From assembly GCA_042408875.1 (NCBI GenBank), contig JBHOQS010000007.1, positions 1 through 64,000 on the forward strand: a stretch of DNA of 64,000 nt, given 5' to 3'. Position 1 is the first letter of the stretch, and every line of letters starts with the position of its first letter. Positions 8,129 through 17,574 of the stretch are shown here, one piece after another. The stretch comes from JBHOQS01 sp042408875 (GTDB lineage Bacteria; Chloroflexota; UBA11872; JBHOQS01). Under the pieces are notes generated by a model. The model was not told where the DNA came from. It saw only the letters and a list, made by a program, of their open reading frames with translations, and searched no databases. A program made the position numbers and the translations under genes.

Positions 8129-9934
8129 ATGGCAGAGTCCTCCCTTCATGCTGCTGGACGTGACACTGAACAGATCCTGAACGCAACACGCCGTGACCTC
8201 CTCAAGGCCGGTGCAGTCCTCTCCACGGCGGCGGCCGCAGGTGCGCTAGCGGTACCTGCTTTCGCGCAGGTGCTGCGCACCGTCCCCCGCGAGCGCACAG
8301 TGATCTTCGACATTGACGGCGGCCGTGTGGCGGCGCCGGACCTCTGGAACCCCTTCGTGCCCGGCTCTCGACGCGATCATGGTTTTCACCAGTGCATGAT
8401 TGAGCCGCTCTTCATGCTCAATTACGAGACCGGGCAGATCGAGCCGTGGCTGTGTAAGGGCTACGAGACGAGTGAGGACCTCACTGAGTGGGTATTCTTC
8501 GTGCGAGAGGGCGTGAAGTGGGCCGATGGCATGCCGTTCACCGGACAGGACATCGCCTTTACTATCAACATGTTGAAGAGTAACCCGCGGCTCGGTGGCT
8601 CCGCTGATATGAACAAGTGGGTTGCTGATGTCCAGTCCGGCGATCCCGGCACGGTCTGGTTCAAGCTCACTGAGCCAAATCCGCGCTTTGTGCTCGACTT
8701 CTTCGCGGTCAAGATCTGGGGCTCTATCCCGATTGTGCCGAAGCACATCTGGGAGGGAGTAGACCCGGTCACGTTCAAGAACTACGACCCGGCGCGGGGC
8801 TGGCCAGTGTTCACGGGGCCGTATCGGGTCGTGAAGATCTCTGAGAGCGAATTCGTCTACGACCGCCGTGATGACTGGTGGGCGGTGCAGACCGGCTTCC
8901 AGCCGCTTCCGGCTCCGGAGCGTCTGGTGTGGACGTGGCTCGGCCCGGAAGAGACGCGCGCCGCCGCGATGGCGGCAGGTAAGCTTGACTCCCTGATGGA
9001 CATTACCCGCGGTACGTTCGAGGTGCTCCGCGCTCGCAACCCGAAGGTGCAGGCGTGGTACAGTGACCTGCCATACGCCTGGCTCGACCCCTGCCCGCGC
9101 TACCTGGGTTTGAACAATCAGGTCGAGCCATGGAACGATCGAGAGATCCGCTGGGCGATCAACTGGGCGATTGATCGAGACGAGTTGATCGCAATCTCCT
9201 ACGAGGGGACCAGCATCAAGACGCCACACCTATACCCCATGTATCCGCCCATCAATGCGCTCATGGAGGAGATCAAGGATCTCTTCGTCCAATATCCGGT
9301 GCTGGAATACAACCCGGATCGAACCAGGGAGATCTTCGAGCGCAAGGGCTTCCGCAAGGGGCGTGACGGCATCTACGTTATGCCAAACGGCAGGCGTCTG
9401 GAGATGTCCATCGCCACGCCGGCTGCGTGGATCGAAAAGAAGAAGAACGCCCTTATGGTCATCGAGCAACTCCAGCGCGTGGGGGTGGACGCCACCATGC
9501 GTGTGTTAGAGGTAGCGACGTGGTCAGAGCTGATGTGGACCGGCGAGGCGGAGGCATTCGTCCACTGGAGCTGTGGCAGCATTAACGAGCCGTGGGCGAC
9601 GCTTGACCGGTATCACAGCAGGTGGATCCTGCCCAAGGGCGAGCGCCAGTTCAACAACGACGCACGTATGGCTAACCCGGAGTACGATGCGTTAGTGGAT
9701 CAGATTGGCGTGCTCCCGCTGGGCGATCCACAGATTAAGCCGCTCTTCCGCCGCGCCATGGAGATCTGGCTGCAAGAGCTGCCGGTCATCCCGCTGGCCC
9801 AGGCGAAGAAGCTCATCCCGTTTGACTTCACCTATTGGACCGGCTGGCCGACATCACGGAACAACTACATCCATCCGCCGACATGGTGGCAGCATACCCT
9901 GCGTATCATCTTGAACTTGAAACCAGCCAGGTAA
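8129..9934 (+). CDS. Peptide/nickel ABC transporter substrate-binding protein, Tat-exported
   Basis: A 601-residue family-5 binding protein. The N-terminus carries a twin-arginine signal (TRRDLLKAG, Arg21-Arg22) with a following hydrophobic stretch and an AFAQ cleavage region, so it is probably exported folded. It has the family stretch EWVFFVREGVKWADGMPFTG and complete length. It leads the second peptide-type operon (SBP, B, C, D, F). AAGGAGAGAG precedes the ATG. No lipobox is seen, in contrast to the family-1 binding proteins later in the window. Confidence 0.93.
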   Translation: MAESSLHAAGRDTEQILNATRRDLLKAGAVLSTAAAAGALAVPAFAQVLRTVPRERTVIFDIDGGRVAAPDLWNPFVPGSRRDHGFHQCMIEPLFMLNYETGQIEPWLCKGYETSEDLTEWVFFVREGVKWADGMPFTGQDIAFTINMLKSNPRLGGSADMNKWVADVQSGDPGTVWFKLTEPNPRFVLDFFAVKIWGSIPIVPKHIWEGVDPVTFKNYDPARGWPVFTGPYRVVKISESEFVYDRRDDWWAVQTGFQPLPAPERLVWTWLGPEETRAAAMAAGKLDSLMDITRGTFEVLRARNPKVQAWYSDLPYAWLDPCPRYLGLNNQVEPWNDREIRWAINWAIDRDELIAISYEGTSIKTPHLYPMYPPINALMEEIKDLFVQYPVLEYNPDRTREIFERKGFRKGRDGIYVMPNGRRLEMSIATPAAWIEKKKNALMVIEQLQRVGVDATMRVLEVATWSELMWTGEAEAFVHWSCGSINEPWATLDRYHSRWILPKGERQFNNDARMANPEYDALVDQIGVLPLGDPQIKPLFRRAMEIWLQELPVIPLAQAKKLIPFDFTYWTGWPTSRNNYIHPPTWWQHTLRIILNLKPAR

Positions 9935-9993
9935 GGTGGTGGATTATACCTGTCCTCACAATGAAGGTGAAGAACAGGTGAGCTGCTGATACA

Positions 9994-10086
9994 TAACGAG
10001 AATCGTTAGTCTCTTGTTCCGGAGGAGTGAAGGCCAGGGGAGGGGAAATGCTAGGCATGTCCTCACCCTGGCCTTCCTGCAAGAAG
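9994..10086 (+). promoter_or_regulatory. Two intercistronic hairpins after the second binding-protein gene
   Basis: A small stem TAACGA-GAA-TCGTTA (9994-10008) is followed by a large one with perfect 11-bp arms GAAGGCCAGGG (10029-10039) and CCCTGGCCTTC (10076-10086), extended inside by GAGG/CCTC. No T-run follows. Position and strength mirror the hairpin at 1080-1153, between binding-protein and permease genes, suggesting post-transcriptional setting of subunit ratios. Confidence 0.65.
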
Positions 10087-10204
10087 AGTTCCGTTCCTTG
10101 CCGAGGAAAAGAAGGTGCGTACTACTGGGACTGGCCGTCCCGGTGTGTAACTATACGTTGCTGCTAGCCAGGTGCCTTGAACGAGGTGCAGCGGAGGAGT
10201 TGCT

Positions 10205-11212
10205 GTGGGGCTGACTGTAGGGTATGTAGTGCGACGGCTTGCCGTCTTCGTCGCTGTGGTGTGGATTGCGGCGACCATTAACTTCATCGTGCCGCGGCTG
10301 GCGCCTGGTGACCCTGTGATGGGCATCATTCAGCGGATGGCCCAGCAGGGCATGCGGATTGAGGGGTATGAGCAACTCGTCAAAGAGTACCGCCGGATGT
10401 TTGGCCTGGACGACCCGCTCCCTATCCAGTATCTGAAGAGTGTGACCGCGATGCTGCGAGGGGAAATGGGATACTCGCTCTCCTACTTCCCAGTGAAGGT
10501 GAGTGAGTTGATCCAGCGTTCGATCTGGTGGACGATCGGCCTCTTATCCACAGCGACCCTGATTGCCTTTGTCCTGGGTACAGTGCTCGGCGCCGTGCTA
10601 GCGTGGCACAGCACACCGCGGCTTGTGCGGTTATTCCTGCCACTCTTCATGACGTTCGGGGCCATTCCGAGCTACCTCGTGGCGATTCTCCTGCTGTATG
10701 TGTTTGCCTTTGGCCTGAAGATCCTGCCAAGCAGCGGCGCGATCGGTACAGGCGAGCAACTCGCCTTGACCCCTAAGGCAGCCCTGGACGTCATTCGCCA
10801 CTCAATCCTGCCAGCGCTCTCGATCATTCTTGCCTCGCTCGGTGGTTGGGCGCTGGGCATGCGCGGGATGATGGTTACAGTCGTGGGCGAGGACTACCTG
10901 ACCTTAGCCGAGGCGAAGGGGCTCCGTGAGCGGCGGATCTTCTGGCGCTATGCCGTGCGCAATGCCATTCTGCCGCAAGTCACTGCACTGGCGATTGCCC
11001 TCGGACATGTGGCGTCCGGGGCACTCCTGGTGGAAGTAATTTTCGCCTACCCGGGGATTGGCTGGCTGCTGTACACGGCGATCGCGAACTCCGACTTCGC
11101 GCTGATCCAGGGCATTACTTTCATTCTGGTGCTCTCCGTAGCAATTGCAATTCTTATTCTCGATTTGCTCTATCCCTGGCTGGACCCGCGCATTACCTAC
11201 GTACGACGTTGA
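10205..11212 (+). CDS. ABC transporter permease, DppB/OppB type
   Basis: A 335-residue membrane permease. The first membrane segment lies at residues 10-30 and the coupling motif AEAKGLRERRIFWRYAVRN near residues 235-255. The GTG start has GGAGGAG 5-11 nt upstream. It is the DppB-type half of the second peptide transporter, a paralogue of the protein at 1271 but clearly diverged. It is separated from the binding-protein gene by 270 bp that hold the hairpins at 9994-10086. Confidence 0.93.
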   Translation: MGLTVGYVVRRLAVFVAVVWIAATINFIVPRLAPGDPVMGIIQRMAQQGMRIEGYEQLVKEYRRMFGLDDPLPIQYLKSVTAMLRGEMGYSLSYFPVKVSELIQRSIWWTIGLLSTATLIAFVLGTVLGAVLAWHSTPRLVRLFLPLFMTFGAIPSYLVAILLLYVFAFGLKILPSSGAIGTGEQLALTPKAALDVIRHSILPALSIILASLGGWALGMRGMMVTVVGEDYLTLAEAKGLRERRIFWRYAVRNAILPQVTALAIALGHVASGALLVEVIFAYPGIGWLLYTAIANSDFALIQGITFILVLSVAIAILILDLLYPWLDPRITYVRR

Positions 11213-11292
11213 GTCGCGATGCGCGCCAAAATCATGCCGCGTGGCACTTGGAACCAGCTGGCCCTTGAGGACGCGAAGACACGGAAGGTGGG

Positions 11293-11787
11293 ATGACAGG
11301 CATGGCTACCACGGTGGAGACGCCAGAGAAGACAGGCTGGGTTGCCGCGGCCGCTACAGCGGCTGCCGAAGGAACGGGGAATGCCTTCCTTCTGCTGCTA
11401 CAAAACTATAAACTCATTCTCGGTCTCCTCCTGGTGCTACTGGTGGCGTCTATTGGCTGGGTCGGCCCGCGCTTCGTAGACGTGAAGCGGGCCCAGATGG
11501 GCGCCGTGCGTGAGCTGAATATGCCACCATCACCTAAGTATCCGCTCGGCACAGAGAGCACCGGTCGTGACATGCTGGCCTTGATTGTGGCAGGCGCGCC
11601 GAACACCTTAAAGATCGGCTTGATCGCCGGAGGTATCGGCACTATCCTGGGGGTTGTGCTGGGCTTCATTGCCGGCTACTTCCGCGGCGCCATAGACACC
11701 CTCATCCGTAGCGCCGCTGATGTACTTCTTATGATCCCAGCGATCGCCGTACTCCTCGTCATCGCAGCATACGTACCGTACGCGTAG
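11293..11787 (+). CDS. DppC-type permease, N-terminal part (frameshifted gene)
   Basis: The 164 residues cover the N-terminal membrane segment, the HPLGT-like loop (YPLGTESTGRDMLALI) and the first core helices of a DppC permease. The frame then stops at TAG 11785-11787. The rest of the protein continues in another frame from 11787. Reading one extra G in GCGTAGTG (11782-11789) would restore an uninterrupted protein of about 310 residues, the normal family length. Either a real one-base deletion or an assembly error in a short G run explains this. An alternative start is the ATG at 11302. Confidence 0.8.
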   Translation: MTGMATTVETPEKTGWVAAAATAAAEGTGNAFLLLLQNYKLILGLLLVLLVASIGWVGPRFVDVKRAQMGAVRELNMPPSPKYPLGTESTGRDMLALIVAGAPNTLKIGLIAGGIGTILGVVLGFIAGYFRGAIDTLIRSAADVLLMIPAIAVLLVIAAYVPYA

Positions 11788-12230
11788 TGACCGTGGAGAT
11801 GATGGCAGTGCTGGTAGCGGCCTTCGCCTGGCCATATCCCACCCGGGCGATCCGTGCCCAGGTGCTCAGCCTCCGCGAGCGCGGCTTCGTGCAGATCGCC
11901 AAGCTCTCTGGCATGAGCGACTTCGAGATAATCTTTAAAGAACTCCTGCCTAACCTGCTACCGTATCTGGCGGCTGGCTTCACCGGCGCGGTGTCCGGTG
12001 GCATCCTCGCTGCGATTGGTCTGGAAGTGCTGGGCCTCGGGCCACAGCGCATCCCGACGCTCGGCATGACCCTGTACTGGGCGCTTTTCCACGCAGCAGT
12101 ACTCCGCGGCCTATGGTGGTGGTGGGCGCCACCTATTGTTGTGCTCATCGTCATCTTCACCGGGCTCTTCTTGATCAGCATGGGTCTGGATGAGATTGCC
12201 AATCCGCGGCTGAGGAGGTCGGTCCAATGA
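11787..12230 (+). CDS. DppC-type permease, C-terminal part (frameshifted gene)
   Basis: This frame encodes the remaining permease core, including the coupling stretch RAQVLSLRERGFVQIAKLSG and the ending IANPRLRRSVQ. The GTG at 11787 overlaps the TAG of the upstream fragment, so re-initiation could in principle give a separate polypeptide, but no ribosome-binding site of its own is apparent. The downstream ATPase gene overlaps its stop (ATGA), so the operon layout is otherwise preserved. Without both parts in one chain the second transporter would be defective. Confidence 0.8.
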   Translation: MTVEMMAVLVAAFAWPYPTRAIRAQVLSLRERGFVQIAKLSGMSDFEIIFKELLPNLLPYLAAGFTGAVSGGILAAIGLEVLGLGPQRIPTLGMTLYWALFHAAVLRGLWWWWAPPIVVLIVIFTGLFLISMGLDEIANPRLRRSVQ

Positions 12231-13267
12231 GCGGCCCAATAAGCGGCGAGGCTGCTGGCTCCGCTGGGGGGAATGGGACGCTCCTCACCGTTGAACACTT
12301 GCGGGTGTACTACCACACCCGCCGCGGACCTGTGCGAGCCGTGGATGACGTCAGCTTTGCGGTACAGCGCGGTGAGCGCTTTGGCATCGTGGGAGAGTCA
12401 GGGTGTGGAAAGTCAACCACAGCGCTGGCCCTGCTGCGGATGATTAAGCCGCCAGGCAGGGTTGAACAGGGGCGGGTGCTCCTCGACGGTATCGACGTGC
12501 TGGCGCTAGGCAAGGAGGAGATGCGGCGCTTGCGCTGGCGTGCTATCTCGCTCATTCCGCAAGGCGCGATGAACTCGTTGAACCCGGTGATGCGCGTCCG
12601 GGATCAGATCGCAGATGCGATCAGCACGCATGAGGGATCGCGTCCGAGCAGGGAGTTGCGGGAGCGCATCGAGCAGGCGCTGAACATGGTCGGGCTGCCG
12701 CGTCATGTGGCGCACATGTTCCCACACGAGCTTTCCGGCGGCATGAAACAGCGCGTGTGCATTGCCATGGCTATCGTCCTGCGCCCAAAGCTGATCATCG
12801 CCGACGAGCCCACCAGCGCGCTCGATGTGGTGGTCCAGCGCGTGGTAGCGCAGACGCTGCTGGACGTGCAGGAGAAGATGGGCGCGTCCCTTGTGCTCAT
12901 CGGCCACGATATGGGGCTTCAGGCGCAGCTTGTTGACCGGCTGGCTGTGATGTATGCGGGCAAGATCGTTGAGATTGGGCCGGTCGAGGCGATGTTTCGA
13001 GAACCGCTGCATCCCTATACGCAACTCCTTATCTCAGCCATTCCTTCGCCCAAGGAGAAGAAGACGCTCCGCAGTATTCCGGGGCTGCCACCCCCGCTGC
13101 TGAATCCCCCGCCCGGCTGCGTGTTCCATCCGCGCTGTCCCTTTGCCATGGAAATCTGCCGGGTGAAGACTCCGATATTCCGAGAGATCCGGCCTGGCCG
13201 GATGGTGGCGTGTCATCTATACGACAATGGTACGCCTGAGAACGGTACGCCTGAGAAGGTGTCCTGA
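12227..13267 (+). CDS. Peptide ABC transporter ATP-binding protein, DppD type
   Basis: A 346-residue ATPase with Walker A GESGCGKST, signature LSGGMKQRV, Walker B LIIADEPTSALD, switch histidine in IGHDMGL, and a C-terminal oligo_HPY region (PPGCVFHPRCPF). The ATG overlaps the upstream TGA, indicating coupling to the permease fragment. The last residues contain a short repeated NGTPE that comes from a duplicated 15-bp stretch just before the stop. Confidence 0.93.
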   Translation: MSGPISGEAAGSAGGNGTLLTVEHLRVYYHTRRGPVRAVDDVSFAVQRGERFGIVGESGCGKSTTALALLRMIKPPGRVEQGRVLLDGIDVLALGKEEMRRLRWRAISLIPQGAMNSLNPVMRVRDQIADAISTHEGSRPSRELRERIEQALNMVGLPRHVAHMFPHELSGGMKQRVCIAMAIVLRPKLIIADEPTSALDVVVQRVVAQTLLDVQEKMGASLVLIGHDMGLQAQLVDRLAVMYAGKIVEIGPVEAMFREPLHPYTQLLISAIPSPKEKKTLRSIPGLPPPLLNPPPGCVFHPRCPFAMEICRVKTPIFREIRPGRMVACHLYDNGTPENGTPEKVS

Positions 13268-13279
13268 GGGATCACTGGG

Positions 13280-14302
13280 ATGTGGAACTCCCGTGCACCT
13301 TTGCTCGAAGTAGATCGTGTAACGAAGGTCTTCGGCGGTGGCTTGTTCAGTAAGCGTCGCGTCGTCGCCCTCGAAGACTTCTCGCTCACAGTTCCGTCCG
13401 GCCGCCCGACCATCATCGCTATCGCTGGCGAGAGCGGCAGCGGCAAGACTACCCTGGCGCGCCTCATCCTGGGCTTCCTCACCCCTACAAGCGGCATTAT
13501 TCGCTATAGGGGAAAGGACATCTGGCACCTCACACCCCAGGAGCGCTGGCAGTACCGCCGTGAGGTGCAGGCTATCTTTCAAGACCCTTATGAGGTCTTT
13601 AACCCGTTTTACAAAGTCGACCATGTGCTCAAGACGGTTGTGGACAAATTCGGCCTGGCGCGGCAGAACGGTGTTACAGCACGGCAGGTTATCGAGGAAG
13701 CGCTGGAGGCAGTAGGGCTACGGCCGTCGGAGACACTCGGAAAGTACCCGCACCAGTTAAGTGGCGGGCAGCGGCAGCGTATTATGGTTGCTCGCGCCTT
13801 CCTGCTCAAGCCGCATCTTATCGTCGCTGACGAACCGGTATCAATGGTGGACGCCTCACTGCGAGCAATGATTCTGGACGTCATGATCCGGCTCAAAGAC
13901 AAGCATGGGATCACATTCCTGTACATTACCCATGATCTGTCCACTGCCTTTCAGATCGCAGATGAGATCTACATCCTCTACCGCGGCTCGCTGGTCGAGT
14001 ATGGCAGCGCCACCACCGTCATTCAGAACCCGGCACATCCCTACACGCGTCTCTTGGTGAGCTCCATACCTGTTCCAGATCCGAGCATGCGATGGCGCGA
14101 TCGCATAGAAATCCCGGTCGATGAAGAAAGCAGTGGAATACTCACTGGCTGTAAATTCCGGCTACGCTGCCCGTACGCCATGGCGGTGTGTGCCGAGAGA
14201 TTCCCGGCAATGTATCAGACAAGCGATGGACAGTATGCGGCGTGCTACCTCTACGATCCAGCACACACGCCTGCCGCAGCGCCGGGTGCTACCTCTGCGT
14301 AA
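13280..14302 (+). CDS. Peptide ABC transporter ATP-binding protein, DppF type
   Basis: A 340-residue ATPase with Walker A GESGSGKTT, signature LSGGQRQRI, Walker B LIVADEPVSMVD and an oligo_HPY tail whose HPRCP is modified to FRLRCPY. It is the last gene of the second peptide transporter operon and ends 101 bp before the convergent mutS2. The short gap contains no clear terminator for either strand. Confidence 0.92.
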   Translation: MWNSRAPLLEVDRVTKVFGGGLFSKRRVVALEDFSLTVPSGRPTIIAIAGESGSGKTTLARLILGFLTPTSGIIRYRGKDIWHLTPQERWQYRREVQAIFQDPYEVFNPFYKVDHVLKTVVDKFGLARQNGVTARQVIEEALEAVGLRPSETLGKYPHQLSGGQRQRIMVARAFLLKPHLIVADEPVSMVDASLRAMILDVMIRLKDKHGITFLYITHDLSTAFQIADEIYILYRGSLVEYGSATTVIQNPAHPYTRLLVSSIPVPDPSMRWRDRIEIPVDEESSGILTGCKFRLRCPYAMAVCAERFPAMYQTSDGQYAACYLYDPAHTPAAAPGATSA

Positions 14303-14403
14303 CTGCCAGGCGATGGCACTATCCCATGCCCTGGGCAGACACGTGTCATGACATAAATTTCCTGCCCTACCGTAGTCGGCTCTCTTGATAGGGGCCGGAT
14401 CTT

Positions 14404-16914
14404 TTACGAGCTCAGTTTTGCCACCGTCGCGCCATCCCCGCCCTGGTTGAGCGGTGCGGAGCCAAACTCCTGCACCATGGGGTGACGGCCTAGTACTTCG
14501 CGCACGACCTGGCGCAGCGCGCCCGTGCCTTTACCATGAATAATGCGCACCTGGCTCAGGCCTGCCAGTACCGCATCGTCCAGGTACTTCTCGACCAGCT
14601 CGATCACCTCTTCGGCGCGGCGCCCGCGCAGATCAAGCTCCGTGGAGACTTCGGCACGGCGCTGCGCGGCAAGCGTAGCAGCCACTGCGGGCGGTCCAGC
14701 TGGCGTCGGCCTGGTCTCCCGTAGCTCGCGCCGGCTGGCCCGTTCGAGCCGCTCCGCTGGCACGCGCATTTTGAGATTGCCGAATTGCACCTCGGCCATG
14801 CCGCTGCGGTCCGGCGGCGAAAGCAGCTCTCCAACGGCACCCTCACGTGCTGCCAGCCCGCGCACCCGCACCGGATCGCCGGGGCGGAGAGGTTCGTTCG
14901 CCGGTGCCTCCTCAGCCGGGAGAGCTACAGGAGGCTGCGGCGCTGCGACGGTGCGCTGGGCCAGCGCCGCAGCAGTGCGCGCTTCTTCCAGCGCTCGCCG
15001 TACCACGCTGCGCCCGGCGCCTGCCAGCGCGGCTTCTCGCTCGATGCGCCGTAGCTCCTCCTGCGTGACGCGCACCAGTTCCTCGGCCTGGCGTCGTGCC
15101 TCGTCGATGATCTGCCGGCGCTCGTCCTCGATCGCGGCATACTCCTGAGCGATGCGGCGTCGCAGGTGCTCGGCCTCCTGCCGTGCTCGCTCAGCCTCCT
15201 CTCGGACACGGCGCGCGGCCTCGAGCTCGGCGCGAATGGCCTGCAAGAGGTCCTCAACTTGCTCGGCGGTCGGGTTCAGCCACTGCCGCGCCTCGTCGAT
15301 GACCTCCTCCGGCACGCCGAGACGGGTGGCGATGGCTAGTGCGTTGCTGCGCCCAGGCAGGCCGATGCTCAGCACGTAGGTGGGCGACAGGGTCTCTACG
15401 TCGAATTCGACGCTGGCGTTCTCGATACCGTCGTGGGTGTGCGCGTAAGCCTTGAGCTCGGAGTAATGGGTGGTCGCCACCGTGGGAATGCGTCGGCGCC
15501 AGAGATACGACAGGATCGCCCGCGCCAGCGCTGAGCCCTCGGCTGGGTCAGTGCCGGCGCCCAGCTCGTCCAGCAGCACAAGGCAGCGCTCGTCGGCCAG
15601 GCGCAGGACCTCGACGATGTGGCTCATGTGCGATGAGAACGTCGAGAGGCTCTGCTCAATGCTCTGCTCGTCGCCGATGTCCGCGAAGACATCACGGAAG
15701 ATGCCAATCGTTGAGCCTTCGGCGGCCGGGATATGCAGGCCAGCCTGCGCCATCAGCGTCAGCAGCCCCACGGTCTTCAGCGCCACAGTCTTGCCACCAG
15801 TGTTCGGCCCGGTGATCACCAGGATGAAGAAGTGCTTCGGTGACACCTCCGGGCGGTGCATGCCCAGGTAGATGTCGATCGGCACGACGTTGCCGGCCAG
15901 CAAGGGATGTCGCGCCTGCACCAGGTTGAGCTCTGGCCGGTCGGAAAGCTGCGGTGCAGTGGTCTGCATCGCGTCGGCGAGCTTCGCCCGCGCCAGTGCC
16001 AGGTCGAGCTCAGCGAGCGCGACGACCGTGCGCTCGATCTCATCGCTCCACCGGCCCACCAGCTCCGAGAGCCGGCGCAGCACGCGCTCGATCTCTTTTT
16101 GCTCCTCTCGCTGGAGATGCCGCCACTCGTTGGCCAGGTCAATCACAGCGAGCGGCTCCATGAACAGCGTGGCCCCGCTAGCGGACTCGTCATGCACGAT
16201 GCCCTTAAATTGATTGCGGTATTCGGCCTTGACCGGCACGACGTACCGCCCCTCACGGATGGTGATGATCGGCTCTTGCAGCATGGGGCGATACTGTGCC
16301 GAGGTGAGCAGGCTCTCCAGCCGGCCCATCAGCTCGCGATGCGCCTTCTTGAGCTCCTGGCGCACGGTGGCAAGCTGTGGCGAGGCACTATCTATCACCT
16401 CGCCACGCTCGTCGATACTCTCGCGAATGGCCTGGCTGACCGCGGCGCACACGCGCATACGCGCCGCAATCTCGCTCAAGTGCGGGTAACTGGTATGGGA
16501 AACCGGCTCAGCTTCAGAGGATCGCCGTGGCCGGCCCGCAGGCACCGGCCGGTCGCTTGCATCAGCGGTGTCGCCGGCTCGCTCGCGCCCGCCGGTGAGC
16601 GTCTGTTTGATGTACCGCGCGGCGTCGAGAGTGCCGAGAATCTGAAGGAGCTCCGCAGGCTCCAGCGTGCCCCCCAGGCGGGCGCGCCGGACCAACGGCC
16701 GCACGTCGCGAGCGCTGCGCACGGAGAACCCAGGGTGGCTTGCCAGGAGCGCGCGGGCCTCGCTGGTCTCAGCCAGCAGACGGCGCACCGTAGCACTCTC
16801 GTTGCTGGGTTCAAGCGCCAGAGCGAGCTCACGGCTGGCAGAGAAGGCGGTGTGCGCCGCTAGGCGCTCTCGTATCTTGGGAAATTCGAGGGTTGTGAGA
16901 CTTCGAGCATGCAT
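14404..16914 (-). CDS. mutS2: Endonuclease MutS2
   Basis: An 836-residue MutS2. The N-terminal clamp/lever region leads to the ATPase with Walker A TGPNTGGKTVALKT and Walker B VLLDELGAGTDP. A long coiled-coil rich in Arg/Glu/Ala follows (about residues 520-650), then a KOW-like segment, and the C-terminal Smr nuclease domain carries ELDLRGRRAEE and HGKGTGALR. It lacks the mismatch-binding domain of MutS1. MutS2 proteins suppress homologous recombination or act in ribosome rescue. The cvpA-like gene directly upstream is a neighbour also seen in Firmicutes. A 26-bp palindrome separates the two. Confidence 0.95.
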   Translation of the reverse strand: MHARSLTTLEFPKIRERLAAHTAFSASRELALALEPSNESATVRRLLAETSEARALLASHPGFSVRSARDVRPLVRRARLGGTLEPAELLQILGTLDAARYIKQTLTGGRERAGDTADASDRPVPAGRPRRSSEAEPVSHTSYPHLSEIAARMRVCAAVSQAIRESIDERGEVIDSASPQLATVRQELKKAHRELMGRLESLLTSAQYRPMLQEPIITIREGRYVVPVKAEYRNQFKGIVHDESASGATLFMEPLAVIDLANEWRHLQREEQKEIERVLRRLSELVGRWSDEIERTVVALAELDLALARAKLADAMQTTAPQLSDRPELNLVQARHPLLAGNVVPIDIYLGMHRPEVSPKHFFILVITGPNTGGKTVALKTVGLLTLMAQAGLHIPAAEGSTIGIFRDVFADIGDEQSIEQSLSTFSSHMSHIVEVLRLADERCLVLLDELGAGTDPAEGSALARAILSYLWRRRIPTVATTHYSELKAYAHTHDGIENASVEFDVETLSPTYVLSIGLPGRSNALAIATRLGVPEEVIDEARQWLNPTAEQVEDLLQAIRAELEAARRVREEAERARQEAEHLRRRIAQEYAAIEDERRQIIDEARRQAEELVRVTQEELRRIEREAALAGAGRSVVRRALEEARTAAALAQRTVAAPQPPVALPAEEAPANEPLRPGDPVRVRGLAAREGAVGELLSPPDRSGMAEVQFGNLKMRVPAERLERASRRELRETRPTPAGPPAVAATLAAQRRAEVSTELDLRGRRAEEVIELVEKYLDDAVLAGLSQVRIIHGKGTGALRQVVREVLGRHPMVQEFGSAPLNQGGDGATVAKLSS

Positions 16915-16934
16915 GGCTCTAACGCTACCAGACA

Positions 16935-16960
16935 GCTCGCGCTGTCCGGACAGCGCGAGC
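16935..16960. repeat. 26-bp perfect palindrome between cvpA-like gene and mutS2
   Basis: The arms GCTCGCGCTGTCC (16935-16947) and GGACAGCGCGAGC (16948-16960) are exact reverse complements with no spacer. It fills almost the whole gap between the cvpA-like stop (16963) and the mutS2 start (16914). It could fold into a stem that limits read-through into mutS2, bind a dimeric protein, or be a REP-like insertion. No T-run follows on the minus strand. Confidence 0.8.
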
Positions 16961-16962
16961 CA

Positions 16963-17574
16963 CTACACATTAAAGATTGGGGCCTGTTCGGCCGGTACCC
17001 ACAGCCGCACCGACAGGGCCAACAGGGGCACTGCCCGCAGCACGCCGGGCCCCAGGAATGATGTGTCGATCAGCGCCCGCAACGATACTACCCAGCTGGC
17101 TTGCTCTGCGAACTGCGAACGGCTGAGCGCAACAATGACCATGAGCACGATCGCAGCAGTCGCGACTGAGAGCGCCAGCGCCAGTACCAGGCGCAGCACC
17201 GGTGTGACTATGCCTTCCTCCCGCGGATCAACCGGATCGGTGATGGTAAGATCGGCAGCTGCATTGTAGCGGCGCAGCCCTCCGACCAGCACCATGCGCA
17301 CCCGCCCCGGCCGAATCAGGAGGTGCAGTCCAACGGCCGGCCCCATCACCGCGGTCAGGAGGCCTAGAAAGGCCACACTCTGGAGCAGGTCTGGCGACGA
17401 CCGCGGGAACTTCGCCGCGAACATCGAGCCCAGGGGCAGGTAGAACTTGCCTGCAATCGCGAGCCCGACGTACATCCCTACGAGCGCCACTGCCTGACCT
17501 TGCACGCTCAGGCGCCGGTAGAAGATGGTTGACAGGAGCAAGAACGCGGCAAGCGCGAAATCAAGCGGAGACAT
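16963..17574 (-). CDS. CvpA-family membrane protein
   Basis: A 203-residue protein with four predicted membrane segments (near residues 3-17, 27-50, 70-95 and 133-160). The opening SPLDFALAAFLLLSTIFYRR followed by a glycine-rich second helix is typical of the CvpA/colicin-V-production family. Position directly upstream of mutS2 supports this, since cvpA and mutS2 are neighbours in many Firmicutes. The cellular role of the family is poorly defined. GGGGTGG precedes the ATG. Confidence 0.7.
   Translation of the reverse strand: MSPLDFALAAFLLLSTIFYRRLSVQGQAVALVGMYVGLAIAGKFYLPLGSMFAAKFPRSSPDLLQSVAFLGLLTAVMGPAVGLHLLIRPGRVRMVLVGGLRRYNAAADLTITDPVDPREEGIVTPVLRLVLALALSVATAAIVLMVIVALSRSQFAEQASWVVSLRALIDTSFLGPGVLRAVPLLALSVRLWVPAEQAPIFNV

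Noticed and set aside
15856..16863. A 335-codon open frame on the plus strand
   Set aside because: It is antisense to mutS2 and has no recognisable domain or ribosome-binding site.
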